From contig NW_022098072.1 of assembly GCF_002288925.2 (NCBI RefSeq), positions 25,125,296 to 25,189,295 of the forward strand: DNA of 64,000 nucleotides. Reading direction: 5' to 3'. This document shows positions 22,246 through 34,495 of this stretch, piece after piece. Made by a program: the position numbers and the translations under genes. Source of the DNA: Delphinapterus leucas. Lineage: Eukaryota > Chordata > Mammalia > Artiodactyla > Monodontidae. Position 1 is the first letter of the stretch. The number at the start of each line of letters is the position of its first letter. The notes beneath the pieces are model-generated. The model ran no database searches. It was not told the DNA's origin and saw only the letters and a list, made by a program, of their open reading frames with translations.

Positions 22246-25200
22246 AATAAAAATAAAAACAGAGCTTTAAGGGAAAAAATAAAACAGAGGAAGGACCATG
22301 ATTTTTTCAAAGAATGGAAAATCATTTTATCTTTCAATAAGAAAACTAACATAGACTGTGAACATATCATGCTATAAGGCATTTCTTCTGAAAATTCCAA
22401 GGGGAAAATGATACCAGGACCAGATCCTCACATGTATCCTACCTGCATTAGGACTAAATATTCTCTACCTAACACCATGCTTTTGCAGATCAAGGCAAAT
22501 GATTTTTTCTTTACCGTTGATGGATGCTCCAGTATTTCAGAAATGGACTGGTCATCTGCATCATTAAATGTCTTGTAGTTAAAGCATCGAACCCATGGTC
22601 AATTCACAATGATGATTCACTCTACAAGATAGTGAATGTCTAGATAATGAATTCCATTAACACTGTGCAGAAATTCAGAGCTGGATGTCCGAAAGCATTT
22701 GCAAACATAATGTTTTCACTAGTTCTTAAATACCTTGGCCAGGAAATCCATAAAAGTTAAAAAATCAGTGACTGAAGGGTGGAAGGGAAACAATATCACA
22801 AACATTAAAAGGATTTTGAATGATCTAATGAAATACCCTACCCTATATTTTAAAATGTTTTCTATGGGAAACAATCCACCAGAATGTATTGATATCATAA
22901 GACTTTTTCCTCACAAAGTAAAAAGTAATTACCATACAGTTAGATTGCTAGCTGTATGCCAATTTAATTAAGGAAGTGACTTATATATGGCATGCGTACA
23001 TTGTTTTTTTAAATCAAAAGCCCTGGCGTTACACTGATCTCAAATATTTCCTGTCTTCCAAGTATGAAATGACAAACACGTTCTGGATCTATGTGTGCTT
23101 TCCCATAAAGGCCATTTTCAGAACCACATAACATAGCTTCATAGTCCAAGGAATGAAAGTATTTGAAACTAGAAGGCTGGTTTCTACCTCGTGTTTCAGA
23201 TCATTTACACTGAGGAGTCCTGCTGATCACTTCTCTGTTGGCTTCACTGACTTTGATGACTTAGGTGTAAAAATAAGAGAGAGGCAGCCTGAGTTGTATG
23301 ATTTTAAGGGTGAATGACAAAATTCCACCAAGGAAGATTTCTCTTCGTCTTTCAAGTCTTCCCTCCTTTCAAAATCACAAACAACCCTCCAGAAAACAAA
23401 CTTTTAAAGCTCTTATCAATTATTTGTAGACAGGTGCTAGGGGAAGATCTGAGAACTTAAGGCCTTGGAAAAGGAACAGGAGAGACTAGCGAGAGCAATA
23501 GGGGTGGCGGGACAGGTTTAGAGGAAAACACTTAACTGAGGAGAGTAGCGTATAGCGGATTATCCTGGAGAGAATGAGACACCAATCTGAACCTCCCTAC
23601 TCCCCATTGTTGGTTATGGTCACTCTGGAAACATGCCTGTGACCAAATCTATCATGTGAAGGTGGTGGAACTCCTGCCAAGAGGTGGTGACCTCAGGCTT
23701 TAAAGATAACCCTCTTCCTGATAAAACCATAGCTGTAGACGGCAAACTGAATTGTAGAAAGACACTGAAGAAAGATTTTTCAAGCCCTGAAAATATTATT
23801 TTTGGGAAGACCATGTAAATTTATCATTCAAATGAGGATACAAAAGGGGCCACCATTTATAATTATATCAGGATGACAGGAAGATAGGCAAGCTAGAACG
23901 TATGGTTATTCTACTTATAACTCCATTTTTGCCCATGACTGACTATTAATATCTTTCTGCTGTGTTGGATAATTAATTTTCATCTTTAATTGACTCTGAG
24001 AGTTGAATGATTGATTCCATAGCCACTAGTGTCTACAAATGGCATTTGTTTTCTAACTCATCTAGTTTGCAGCAATGTGTTAGATCCTCAGTTCACCTAA
24101 TAAACCCTTGGCTGACAGCCGACCTTGGGATGAGGGGTGGCACGACTGCAAATGTAGTTAGATGTTTCTCCAACAGAAGTTAATTCTTTCACATAGGATA
24201 GAGACTGCTCCTGGAAGACTTTGGAAGGAAGGATACGGAAAGGAGGCTGAGCCCTTGTAGGAGAAAAGGAAACCTTTTAAGGCACTGATGGAAAATGCTG
24301 AGTAGGAGAGAATGAAGAAAAGATCTTAACATCTTTGTTTCAAAGGAAGTGAATGGCTCATTTATTTTACAAAGATACATTATAGTTTTATTTCCATGTT
24401 TCCATAAATGGCATTGGATTTATTCCATGGTGCCAAGCTATGGCTACTCTTCTCCTTCGTCTATTTGAAACTAAAGACTCTGTGTGACTCTATCATCCTC
24501 AAACAAAGACCCTCACGGCCCAAGGATAGGGTCAGTCACTGGGAACAGACTCTGCATCATATGAAACAATTCTTTGGCCTGTTGTGATTTTGTTTTCTTT
24601 GTGTAGGAAACACCAAAGATCACTCAGAAAGTTCTAAGGTTTAATCTCCTGAGCTAATTTAACAACAACCAAAAAAAGCGGTGCTGAGAATGGTGCATGG
24701 GTTTCAGTATAAAGACCTGCAAATGCTTTCAATTCTGTGCTATGGCTTTTGTCAAAAAAGCAGAGGTTGCATTTCAATGTGATCACACGCACAAACCAGG
24801 CCCTGATTTTCCTAAATTACACTTACTAAATGGAATTCCTTTACCAAAGCACAGACCCATTTTTCCCCCCAAGGGGCATACTAATTTAGTTCTCCAATGA
24901 AACTCAATTCTGTACAGTTCAAGATTGAGCCTAAGCTATAATAAATCCACATTTAAATACTTCCATTTATTTATAGGAGATTTTAAATTATTAGATTCTA
25001 TATACTCTGTTTTAACAGACCAGAATATATATGGCCATGGAAGTTAATCCCTTAGCCTTTTCACCTACTTATTCTCTGTTTATCAATACACTCTGGTTGG
25101 AGACATATTTATTACAATGCTATTGGCTGAGTAAAACATAAAATAGATAGTTTTGCTGACAGTTTAGAACATGGAAAAGACTAACAGCAACTTTCTCACA

Positions 25201-25678
25201 TTTCTCTTCTCCATCTCTTCCACCACTGTCAAAGAATGTCAGCTTTGGTTGGGTTTTCTAAATGCATTTTTCAGAAACTCCAAGTAAACTTAATTTTGAA
25301 ATCTTTAAAATGCCAGCAGCATGGGTTTCCTTGTGCATGGCCTTTAGCAGAGCAGCCCAGGTTGTCATGGTGAAATGGGTCAGCGCTGTTTGCCAGGCAA
25401 CCCGTGAAACTGCAAGCAGGCTGCTGGCCTACTGGTAGCCACACAGGCCAAAGCAGTTCCGGATCTATAGCTGAATCTAGGTCATCGGGATTCTTTGATG
25501 CTGCAGCTGTCCATGTGGGACTTCCATCTCCAGCGGGGTTCATAGAGCTCTCCTGCACACAGGGCATCCCCTGTAGCTGTAAACATTGTCATTCTGCTGG
25601 ATCCCCTCCTTCTGCTGGCCATGTGTTGTGCTCCCCATTTAACTGAAAGTTCCTAGTCATGGGAGCCAGAAAACATTC

Positions 25679-25680
<2 letters not shown>
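22246..25680. other. unique DNA, no gene seen
   Basis: No supported gene or repeat. AT-rich overall. A GC-richer patch at about 25315-25650 contains 'tttgccaggcaa', a small palindrome resembling an NFI or RFX-type site, without further support. Open frames here are short and unrecognised. Confidence 0.42.

Positions 25681-25715
<35 letters not shown>
25681..25715 (+). repeat. (TG)17 microsatellite
   Basis: Thirty-five bases of uninterrupted TG dinucleotide, then a decayed 'ttgta' edge. Likely length-variable. Confidence 0.97.
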
Positions 25716-25718
<3 letters not shown>

Positions 25719-26374
25719 TAAGAAAGACACAGAGACAGAGATCTTGCTCTGGAGACTGCGTGCTGAAACTTCCCCCACTTAAATGCATATTTCTGCAGAG
25801 TGAGCTAAATATTAATATCACATTCCTCTGTTAATGTAAACACCAGCAGCAAGATTTGGCAGCTCATAAAAAGAGGAAGAACTTGGGCTTTTCTCCATAC
25901 GCAGCATGTGCATTTTTTTTTTCCTGGGTACCATTTAAGTTAACAGCATGTCTACAGCATGTCTGAAATAGCAGGAATTCAGTGAGATTGGAGGGGAGCT
26001 GAGAGAACAGAGACCTCAGCATCTCTGCACCCTTGACTCTTCATCAGAGCTCTTGTTGCTAGGAAAACTCTAAATTGTCCTTGCATGTTGGAGCTGTAAA
26101 TTATACATTTGTGTCCATTTATTTGACATTCCCTTTTAAATATTCATTACCTTTTTCTGTTCTTTTTAAAAGCAATGATCTGCATTTTGAATACAGACAA
26201 GCAATCTTCCCCAGCATTTATATTTTGATGATTCCTTTTTCCTTTAGATTTTTCTAAATCTTTAGGTTTTCCTATTTTTGATACTTTCTTTAATTGAAGA
26301 GCAAGCATTTTTTAAATTGTCCAAATATGGGTTAGGATTTCCAAATTTTCAGGCTAACTGCCAAATGCACCCAC

Positions 26375-26376
<2 letters not shown>
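25716..26376. other. unique DNA with short tandem duplication
   Basis: No gene seen. An 11-bp unit 'acagcatgtct' is directly repeated at 25942-25952 and 25953-25963. The rest is AT-rich unique sequence. Confidence 0.5.

Positions 26377-26418
<42 letters not shown>
26377..26418 (+). repeat. (AC)21 microsatellite
   Basis: Forty-two bases of uninterrupted AC dinucleotide. It lies 0.7 kb from the (TG)17 tract and in the opposite phase. Confidence 0.97.
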
Positions 26419-26420
<2 letters not shown>

Positions 26421-26744
26421 CTAGTATGTCACTTGCTGCTACCTAAACTGCCCTGTATAAAAATCTTAAAACAAAGGACCTTTTCTCAATTTACTTAAGG
26501 AGAAAATAAATAAATATTAAGTATGTGAGGTAGGAAGATTTATAGTTATCCATCTCTTTAAAAAAAATAAGTACATAAATAAATAAATGAACAGCAAAAG
26601 GAGATATGATATAAAGCCCCAAATATCAAGCCACTGGAAAGGAGGAAGGCAATACTTAATGGGATAAGGGCCATGTAGAAGGATTAACCTTGACAAGAAA
26701 ACTAACACTCTGAAAGCAGAGGAGAAGAATGTAAGAATGGTGTC
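26419..26744. other. AT-rich unique DNA
   Basis: Contains an A/T-rich 'aaataaataaatg'-type stretch near 26560-26590. No gene or element recognised. Confidence 0.45.
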
Positions 26745-27125
26745 TGTTAGGCACCAAATTGTAACCCCCCCTCTTCAAACTCATATGTTGAGGCCCTAAC
26801 CCCTAGTACCTCAGAATGTGGCTGTCTTTGGAGAGAGGACCTTTAATTAAGGTTAAATGAGGTCATATGGGTGGGCCCTAATCCAATAGGACGAATGACC
26901 TTACAAGAAGAGGGAGAGACACCAGGTTTGTGTAGAGAGAAAAGGCCATGTGAGGACACAGTGAGAAGGTGTCCATCTGCACACCAAGGAAAGGGCCTTC
27001 AGAGAAACTAACCTGCCAACACCTTGATCCTGAGCCTCTGGTCTCTAGAACTGTTAGAAAATTTCTGTGGTTTAAGCCACCTAGTCTATGGTATTTTGTT
27101 ATGGTAGCCCTAGCTTACTCATGGT
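26745..27125 (+). mobile_element. MLT1-like MaLR solo LTR
   Basis: The sequence follows a common mammalian ERVL-MaLR LTR: 'aaactcatatgttgaggccc', 'gtacctcagaatgtggctgt', 'ggtgggccctaatccaatag', 'ggccatgtgaggacacagtg', 'tttaagccacctagtctatg' and 'tattttgttatggtagccc'. No internal viral sequence flanks it, so it is a solitary LTR left by recombination. The exact subfamily is not assigned. The 5-bp target duplication is not clear. A related copy lies on the opposite strand at 45743. Confidence 0.85.
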
Positions 27126-27224
27126 TACAAATGCAAATAAGTTTGGAAGGTGATGGACAGAAGCTAAGCAAATTTTTGCTTTAGTGAGGCATCTAAGCAA
27201 TGAAAACAGCTATCATTTTAATCA

Positions 27225-27337
27225 GCATTTGTTATGTACCGGGCAGCATGCTAAGTGCTTTCATACACTGTTTCCCTGAATCCTCCCTATAACACCAGGA
27301 GATGAACACTATTATTGCCCTTATTTCACAGATGAGA

Positions 27338-27339
<2 letters not shown>
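27225..27339 (-). repeat. MIR SINE fragment
   Basis: Contains 'ttatgtaccgggcagcatgc', 'taagtgctttcatacactgt', 'ctattattgcccttatttca' and 'cagatgagaaag', the reverse-orientation order of MIR. A GT tract begins exactly where the MIR A-rich region would continue, which suggests the microsatellite grew from within the element. Confidence 0.8.

Positions 27340-27371
<32 letters not shown>
27340..27371 (+). repeat. (GT)16 microsatellite
   Basis: Thirty-two bases of GT dinucleotide directly abutting the MIR 'gatgagaaa' block. Confidence 0.96.
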
Positions 27372-27372
<1 letters not shown>

Positions 27373-27614
27373 TGTGCACTCATAGCCACAGGGGATGAAT
27401 AAACTAACCAGAACCTCAAAGACAGTCACTGGTGGTCAGTCAGATGTAGGTAGTCTCCCTGCAGCCCTCGTGCTTAACCACTACACAATAGGCATGTCTC
27501 CAGCCACACGGGCTTCCTGAGGTTCTTCAAGCAGAGAATGTATATTCCCACTCCCTTCGTTCCTTATCAGGAGGTACATCTTCCCTGCTTCCTCCAATTC
27601 AAAGCCCGAGTGAG

Positions 27615-27937
27615 GGACTTCCCTGGTGGCACAGTGGTTAAGAATCCTCCTACCAATGCAGGGGACACGGGTTCGAGCCCTGGTCTGGGAAGATCCCACA
27701 CGCTGTGGAGCACAACTACTGAGCCTGCGCTCTAGAACCCACGAGCCACAACTTCTGAGCCCGCGTGCCACAACTACTGAAGCCCACGCACCTAGAGCTC
27801 GTGCTCTGCAACAAGAGAAGCCACCGTAATAAGAGGCCCACGCACCGCAAGGAAGAGTAGCCCCCACTCGCCTCAACTAGAGAAAGCCCACGGGCAGCAG
27901 CAAAGACTCAACACAGCCAAGGAGGAAAGAAAGAAGG
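27615..27937 (+). mobile_element. CHR-type SINE, long class
   Basis: About 320 bp. tRNA-type head 'ttccctggtggcacagtgg', B box 'ggttcgagccc' at about 27670-27680, and the full body including 'agagaaagcccacgggcagc' and 'actcaacacagccaagg'. It has a short A/G-rich tail. Target-site duplications 'aaagcccgagtgag' (27601-27614) and 'aaagcccaagtgag' (27938-27951) differ at one base. It is more diverged than the short-class copies, so probably older. Confidence 0.93.
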
Positions 27938-27951
27938 AAAGCCCAAGTGAG

Positions 27952-28504
27952 ATTCCAGATACCCATAGAAGCCCACTCATGATCTCAACTCCCTCTGTAT
28001 CCTGGAGCATAATGTTCTATGTATTCCTAAAGCATTACCTGTATATTGCTGGGGATTATCATGAATTATCTGCCCAGGGATATGTCCTGTGCCCATATGT
28101 AGAGAAAAGGCTTCTGGGGTTTAGGGGCTGTAGCACGAACTTCCTCCTCAGCATCTACTACCAGTCTAACATATCAAGACACTTAAGAAACATTATTTGA
28201 CTGCAGCTTCCAAAGATAAATTTCAGTACAGACACTGTAAATAAACTTAAATCTATGCAAACACCTCAATAATAATCTGGGAGGTGTGATTTCAGCTGTG
28301 TTCCGAGTTTGGACTGCCTTGCGCCTTTGAGACTCTATATGGATGTGGTGCCCAGGGATGGTGATACAAGGAAAAGTGGGGAGCAAATCCAGTGGCCCTA
28401 GGCTGAGTTCTGTACTGTCTTCCATGCCCTACTCAAGTATCCCTACGCTTACCCTTGCATGCTCATTTCCAATAATCACCAGTTTCTCATTTAGACAATT
28501 TGTT
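27952..28504. other. unique DNA, no gene seen
   Basis: No recognisable gene, RNA or repeat. Confidence 0.45.
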
Positions 28505-28645
28505 CTGTAGAAGAGGCAAAGTTTTAAAGTCAGACACTTAACAACTAGGAACCTTGAGCAAGTTGATCTCTCTGAACCTTCGTTTCTTACTTGCAAAGGG
28601 ATGATAATAATGCTTACTTATTCAGTGTATGTTAAGACCCCCTTT
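28505..28645 (+). repeat. MIR SINE fragment
   Basis: Forward MIR blocks: 'taaagtcagacactt', 'gaaccttgagcaagttgatc', 'tctctgaaccttcgtttctt' and 'gggatgataataatgcttac'. Confidence 0.75.
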
Positions 28646-28685
28646 TCTCACCTCTTCCTGTGCCAAATTTAAAAACAACAGCAAT

Positions 28686-29005
28686 GGACTTCCCTGGTGG
28701 CGCAGTGGTTAAGAATCCGCCTGCCAATGCAGGGGACACTGCTTTGAGCCCTGGTCCGGGAAGATCCCACATGCCGCAGAGCAACTAAGCCCATGTGCCA
28801 CAGCTACTGAGCCTGAGCTCTAGAGCCCATGAGCTACAACTACTGAAGCCTGTGTGCCTAGAGCACGTGCTCCGCAACGAGAAGCCACCACAATGAGAAG
28901 CCCGCGCACCACAATGAAGAGTAGCCCCTACTCGCCACAAGTAGAGAAAGCCCGTGCACAGCAACGATGACCCAACACAGTCAAAAATAAAATAAATAAA
29001 ATTTT
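28686..29005 (+). mobile_element. CHR-type SINE, long (older) class
   Basis: tRNA-type head 'ggacttccctggtggcgcag', B-box region degraded (cactgctttgagccc), body with 'gcaactaagcccatgtgcc', 'gaagagtagcccctactcgc' and 'acccaacacagtcaaaaata', then an A/T-rich tail. This form is close to CHR copies known from ruminants. Target duplications are hard to read because the right flank is A-rich, so the right edge is approximate. Confidence 0.9.
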
Positions 29006-29035
29006 TAAAAAAACAAAACAAACAAAAAAAGTTCT

Positions 29036-29654
29036 ATAAAGGATCAAAGCAAGAATATTTACCATCTTAATTTTAGAGAAGAAAGTAAAAATCACTTTAA
29101 GTCCCCTATAGAACAAGTTGCTCAACTTAAACAAACTCTCTCAACTAGAAAGTCACAAAACTCAGACTTAAGCCCAGAGAATCAGGATCCTTCTGGGAAA
29201 GAACAATGACTCCCCAGCTGGGCTTTGGGTAAGGTGACTGTTGTAAAAAACACAATGCAGGACACTTAGTACGTGTTCTCTGGACAATCATGACAAAGCT
29301 CTCTTTTTCCTCCAGTCATCCTCAGGTTATGTTCCCTTCTAGGGGTACTCTCAGTATAAAGAAGAAACTATCTCCTTCCCATTTCCGATAGTATAAGAAA
29401 TGGTGACAGCTATCCAGTTCTCTTCCATCTAAGAGAGGCCTTGTGAAAAGGCTGGGAAGGACTGTGTGCATTGCACAGCTTGATTCAAATTATTTCACCT
29501 CATGCTGTCAGATTTTAGCTATAAAATTGAGTAAATTTAATCGTGTTTTTGTGAGAAATAAGCCACGAAAACCTAGTGATATGGTTTGTTAAATTTGCAA
29601 ATGTATTCATCTCAAAATAATAAAGCTAGAAATGACCTAAAAATTAAATTGAGA
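29036..29654. other. unique DNA, no gene seen
   Basis: No recognised gene or repeat between the SINE and the old L1. Confidence 0.45.
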
Positions 29655-31155
29655 AACAAAAAAAAAGAGAAAATAAAATTTCAAAAGAATACCATGTACA
29701 ATGGGATCGAATGACATAAAATATTTAGGAATAAATTTAACAAAAGCTGTTCATGATCTTTATACAGAAAATATAAGACATTGCTAGGGACATTTTTAAA
29801 GAATTAAATAATGGAAATATATACCATGATCATGGATTGGAAAACTCAGTATTGTTCTCTACTCTTACCAAATTAATCTATATTATGTAATCCCAACCAA
29901 AATCCCCAGCATTTTTTTTTTAAGAAACTGACAAGGTGATTCTAAAAATGTGCATGGAAATGCAAAGGATCTAAGGGGAAAACAGAATTTTGTAAAACAC
30001 AAACAGAACTGAAGAACTGTCTACTTGATTTTAAGACTTACTGTGAAACTACAGCAATTAAGATGATGGAATAACATAGAGAGTTCAGAAATAAACCCAA
30101 ACATGTATGATGACCTTGTGGGTAGGCAAAGATTTTTTAGTTAGGACAGAAATAGCACTAAAAATAAAATTGATTAAACTGGATTTAATTAGAATTAAAT
30201 CCTTCTGTTGTTTTCAAAAGAAAATATCAAGAAAACAAAGAGGCAGATTGAGAAAAAATATTTGCAACATATATAACTGCTAAAGGAGTATATCCAGAAT
30301 ATAAAAAGCACTTTTTCAATTCAATAAGAAGACAAATAATGCAACTTATTATAAAGGCCTTCAGTAGCCTCTTCACAAGGATATATGAATACCCAATAAG
30401 CACATGAAAAGATGTTCAACATTAGTCATTTGGGAAGTGTAAATTAAAACCACTATGTGAGATTACTTCATACCACTAGAGTGGCTAATATTAAAAAGGC
30501 TGGCAATAAGAAATATTGCCAAAGATGGGGTGCAACTGGAATTCTCACACATTGTAAGAGTGTAAAATGATGCGGCTACTTCAAAGAATAGTTTGGAAGT
30601 TTCTTACAAAGTTAAAAATACAGTTACTAAATGACACAGCAATTCCAATCCTAGGTATCTACTCAATAAAAATGAAAACATATGTGCACACAAAAGAATT
30701 GTACACAAATGTTCAATGTTCATAGTTATCCAAACCGGAAGTCAACCCAATGTCTAACAGCAGGTAAATAAACAAATAAATTGTGGTACAGCCATACAGT
30801 GGAGTACCCTACTCAATAATAAGAATGAATTACTGATACACATCACTGCAGGAATGAATCACACAGACATTATCCTGAGTGAAAGGACAGGACACAAAGA
30901 AGTCATGGTGTATGGTTCTATTATATGAAATTATATAACAGGCAAAATTAATTGATGATAATAAAAATCAGATGAGTGGTTTTCTAAAGTGGGGGAGGGG
31001 AGAATTGAGCACAAGTGGTAAAGGGGAACTTTCTGGAGAAGTAGAGATGTTCTATACTTTGACCAGGGTGTAGCTCCACAGTGTCATCAACCTGTGTATT
31101 TGAAATGTGAACTTTACTGAATGTAAATTATACTTCCCAAAAGTTGAATTTTTAG
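29655..31155 (+). mobile_element. old LINE-1 (L1M-type) ORF2 tail and 3' end
   Basis: About 1.5 kb of highly mutated L1. Recognisable blocks are 'taggaataaatttaacaaaa', 'tcatggattggaaaactcag', 'aatcccaaccaaaatcccc', 'aggatatatgaatacccaat' (decayed), 'caattccaatcctaggtatc' and 'taaattatacttcccaaaag' near the end. It is much more diverged than the L1 copies at 38 kb and 50 kb, consistent with an ancient mammalian L1M lineage. No long open frame survives. Both edges are approximate. Confidence 0.88.
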
Positions 31156-31429
31156 AAGCTGAACTTGGTCAAACTTTCTTAAATATTCTTTCTCTCTCAC
31201 TTCATACAAAATATTGAAAATCTTTCTCTTCTAAAACAGAGATTAGTCTATATTGAGAACCACAGACATTACTGAACTTCCCTCTCAGATGTTCCAAACA
31301 TGACTCTCCTGAGACCAACGGTTCCAATATTCTTAAAAACCGTGAGTGATGAAAGAAGGTCATATTTCTGAAACTACTAAAAAATGAGACAATAACTTGA
31401 CCTACAAACAAAAGAAGTTCCAAGCCTTT

Positions 31430-31635
31430 AAAAAAATTTTTTTTATTATGGAACACTACAAACACACACAAGAAGAGAGCACAGCACAATAAATCTTTAT
31501 GTACCTGTTACCTAGCTTTAACAATCATCCTTATATGGCCAATGCTACCCATATACATACACTCCCCTTCCCCAGCCTCCGCTTGAATTATTTTAAAGCA
31601 AATCCTGAGTGTCATATGATTTCATCTGAAAATAC
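31430..31635 (+). repeat. ancient interspersed repeat, family unassigned
   Basis: The blocks 'tgtacctgttacctagcttt', 'aacaatcatccttatatggc', 'ttattttaaagcaaatcctg' and 'tgtcatatgatttcatctg' match a familiar mammalian dispersed repeat (consensus of the form 'cccatcacccagcttcaaca...tttaaagcaaatcccaga'). I cannot name the family with confidence; an old L1 3' UTR is one option. Confidence 0.6.
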
Positions 31636-31778
31636 AAGAAGCTTTAAAATTGTGATTCACTTGCTCTTGCTACGTATTTCTGCCTGAAATGCTTGCCCCT
31701 TAGCTCTGAATATGGCTGACTTTTCTCATCTGTCAGATGAGACCTTTTCAGAAAGGCCTTCCCTGACCTCCCTACCTT

Positions 31779-32006
31779 GGCCCCATTACCTTTTTTTTTT
31801 TTTGCGGTACTTGGGCCTCTCACTGTTGTGGCCTCTCCCGTTGCGGAGCACAGGCTCCAGACGCGCAGGCTCAGCAGCCATGGCTCACAGGCCCAGCCGC
31901 TCCGCGGCATGTGGGATCTTCCCGGACCGGGGCACGAACACGCGTCCCCTGCATCGGCAGGCGGACTCTCAACCACTGTGCCACCAGGGAAGCCCGGCCC
32001 CATTAC
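31779..32006 (-). repeat. target-site duplication around a CHR SINE
   Basis: 'ggccccattac' occurs at 31779-31789 and identically at 31996-32006, bracketing the minus-strand SINE. Confidence 0.9.
31790..31995 (-). mobile_element. CHR-type SINE, short cetacean class
   Basis: About 205 bp, read on the minus strand: head 'gggcttccctggtggcacag', a B-box region near 31935-31950, body with 'gagcggctgggcctgtgagc', and an A tail seen here as the T run at about 31791-31803. The flanking perfect 11-bp duplication indicates a relatively young insertion. Confidence 0.95.
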
Positions 32007-34289
32007 TTTTTGAGATGGTAATTTTTCACAATTTGTAATTATTAGTTACTGTTTTTTGTCTGTCTTCTCAATTATACTCAAAGTATCAGTGGGACGGCAC
32101 CAGCACAGTGCTTGGAAGATGATTAATAAATAGAATGTTTTCATTGTTAATTAATTGTCTGAGCAGATAATCAGCTACAACTCTTAAGAGGTCAATAAGT
32201 AATATTTCTTCTATATGTGATGATGCCCTGGACAACCACCAAAGATGAATTGGCACTGCTGTTTCAGAGTCTCCCAAAGCCTCCTTCTAAGGTATAAGTG
32301 TCAAGTAGAACCAATGGGTATGTTTTTATAAGAATCATGGAATGTTATAAGTGAAAGCTGCTTGAGAAATATTCTACATTCATAGATTTGTTGGCTTTTA
32401 GAATGAAAAGATAACATTTTGTTGAACATCGTTAAACCTCTTTCAGTTAACAGACAAGAAAACATTACCTGATGTTGCAGAATTTGTGTCTAGAAATATA
32501 ATCCATGAATTTGAATGAGAATTAATCCCATGAAATGTTAGAAAAAAATACTCAATTTTATACTATCTATGCATAGTATACTCAGTTAATCCATTTATTC
32601 AACAAATATTTATTTCACATCTATTATGTACCAGAAACTCTTCTAGGTAGTTGGGGATATATCAGTGAAAATAAAGCAAAACTTATATTTTAGCCCATGT
32701 GTCAGTACTGTAATAGTACCCCCTCCTGAGCTTACTACAGTATTGTCATAAAGTAACATAGAAGGAAGTGCTTTCTATGAAGTTCTCAGTAAAGGCAGAA
32801 CAGATCACTTCCTTGTAAAGTATATAATGCCAAAATTTTAATGTCATTATTTAGCTTCTCCGCTGTTTAAACTCAGAAGAATTACCCCTGGCAGAGCACC
32901 AAGTTGTTATTAGCTGGAAGCCCAGGGAAAAAAAGAGAACATTTTATCCCAGGAGCTCCCCTCCTACTGACTCACTGATGTGCAATCTGACTACAGGATC
33001 TCTTCTTCAACAACCTCAAACCTTTTATGACAACACTGGATGGGAGCAGAAATGGAGTAGGATGCACCCTTGAATCCAGAAGTGCTCAACATACCTAATA
33101 CACCTTAGAGTTTTAGGTGACCCAAAGCAGAGAATTCAACCAAGTCTGATCCATTTAGAAAGGCATCCTCCATTCCATTTTCTCCAAGAAGTTACGTCAA
33201 ATATTCTGTCCATTTTCCTCCTCATTCATTTACTCTTGTCAGAGCACTAGTCCCAAAGTGTGGTGTGGGAAGTATGGGCGCCACACTGATACTTTCTCCT
33301 GTGTTGGGATTGGAGTTAAGGACAACCTCAAAGTGTAGGAGTAGAGGTAAGTGAGGTGAGGCAGGGAAGCAAGGGGGAAGGCGTACCTCCCAGAAGGGGA
33401 GCAGATGCAAGCAAGAGTCTCTCCTATAATCTCAGGATGATATCTCTGCCCTGATCTCTGTCTCTTCAACATCCTCTCCCACCAACACAACATGTAAGGG
33501 AGCTTTCCTTGTTCTCTGATAAAATTCTTTTCATTCTCTGAATATTGACTTGGTTTTCCCATGGCATTACTGGGAATTCTAGCTAGACTTGCTGCTTTAC
33601 CTGGAAACCACCAGCCCATGACGTATCCAATTTGGATGACAAGGATATAATCTCAGGAAAGACCATCCAACAAGAGTGGATTTTTGAAACAATAAGATAT
33701 TGAATCTACATGACTTTCCCCCACCTAGATAGGAAAATAACATGCATTGCATTTTTAAAATGATAAAATAATGTAAATTTCTTATTTTAACAGCTCAGAT
33801 CTCAGTTGCCAAGTAACAAAACCCACAAGTTCTTTGTATTTTCCTGAGCTTTCAAATTGTATGTTTCTAGTGTACTTCAGGGCAAGGAGGAACTTGTTGC
33901 TAAATATACTGCATGTTCTTCCTACAAGAAATTTGGGGATTTCTCAGAACAACCTGGGGGGTTGAAGGGGTGATTGAAAAGTCACTGCTGGCTTTTCTTC
34001 TCTGAGCTGTTGATTCTATGACTAATGAGAGATAAAGACTAATTGTTCCTCCCCATAATGAAAGTTGCTTTGAGAAGTCAGAGGCACTTCTGAAAAGATG
34101 GAGCATTAACCCTGGTGAGTTCAGCAAGGAGCATGCTGGAGAATAAGTCTAGGAGCCTATCTTCCTTGCAGGTAGTTTTCTAAAAATTCAAAACCTGCAA
34201 AATTTTAGGCAGTGCACAGCACTGGATGCCCAGCCCTGTGTCTTGTCTTTCTGTTTGACACTCATGGTGAAAATTAATACCTCCCTCCT
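32007..34289. other. mostly unique DNA; old repeat relic at about 32590-32690
   Basis: No gene supported. At 32590-32690 the order 'attcaacaaatatttatttc', 'ctattatgtaccagaaactc' and 'ttctaggtagttggggatat' follows a widespread old mammalian repeat that I cannot assign exactly. A 126-codon minus frame at 33239-33619 has no recognised domain. Confidence 0.45.
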
Positions 34290-34495
34290 CTGAATTCTTA
34301 TAGACTTTATTTTCTATATAAGCTCTTGTTACTTATCATATGCTGTCTCTGCTACTGATGCTATTATACAGGTGTTGCATCCCTAACTAGATCACAAGAT
34401 TTGGCGGAGTAGATATAACTTCCAGTATATCCTCCACTGCCCTAGGAAAAATGCTGTGTATGTAGGCTTTAAATAAATATACGTTAAGTGACTAA
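34290..34495 (+). repeat. LINE L2 3' end
   Basis: Follows the L2 3' UTR pattern: 'actagatcacaagatttggc', 'ccactgccctaggaaaaatg' and 'ctttaaataaatatacgtta'. The terminal 'gttgaatgaatga' has decayed. The left edge is uncertain. Confidence 0.55.

Noticed and set aside
27481..27876. 131-codon minus-strand protein
   Set aside because: Most of it is antisense of the long-class CHR SINE.
31644..32038. Two or three proteins of 78-119 codons
   Set aside because: They span the CHR SINE at 31790-31995; the peptide pattern recurs in every short-class copy.
33239..33619. 126-codon minus frame
   Set aside because: No recognised motif and no support for transcription.
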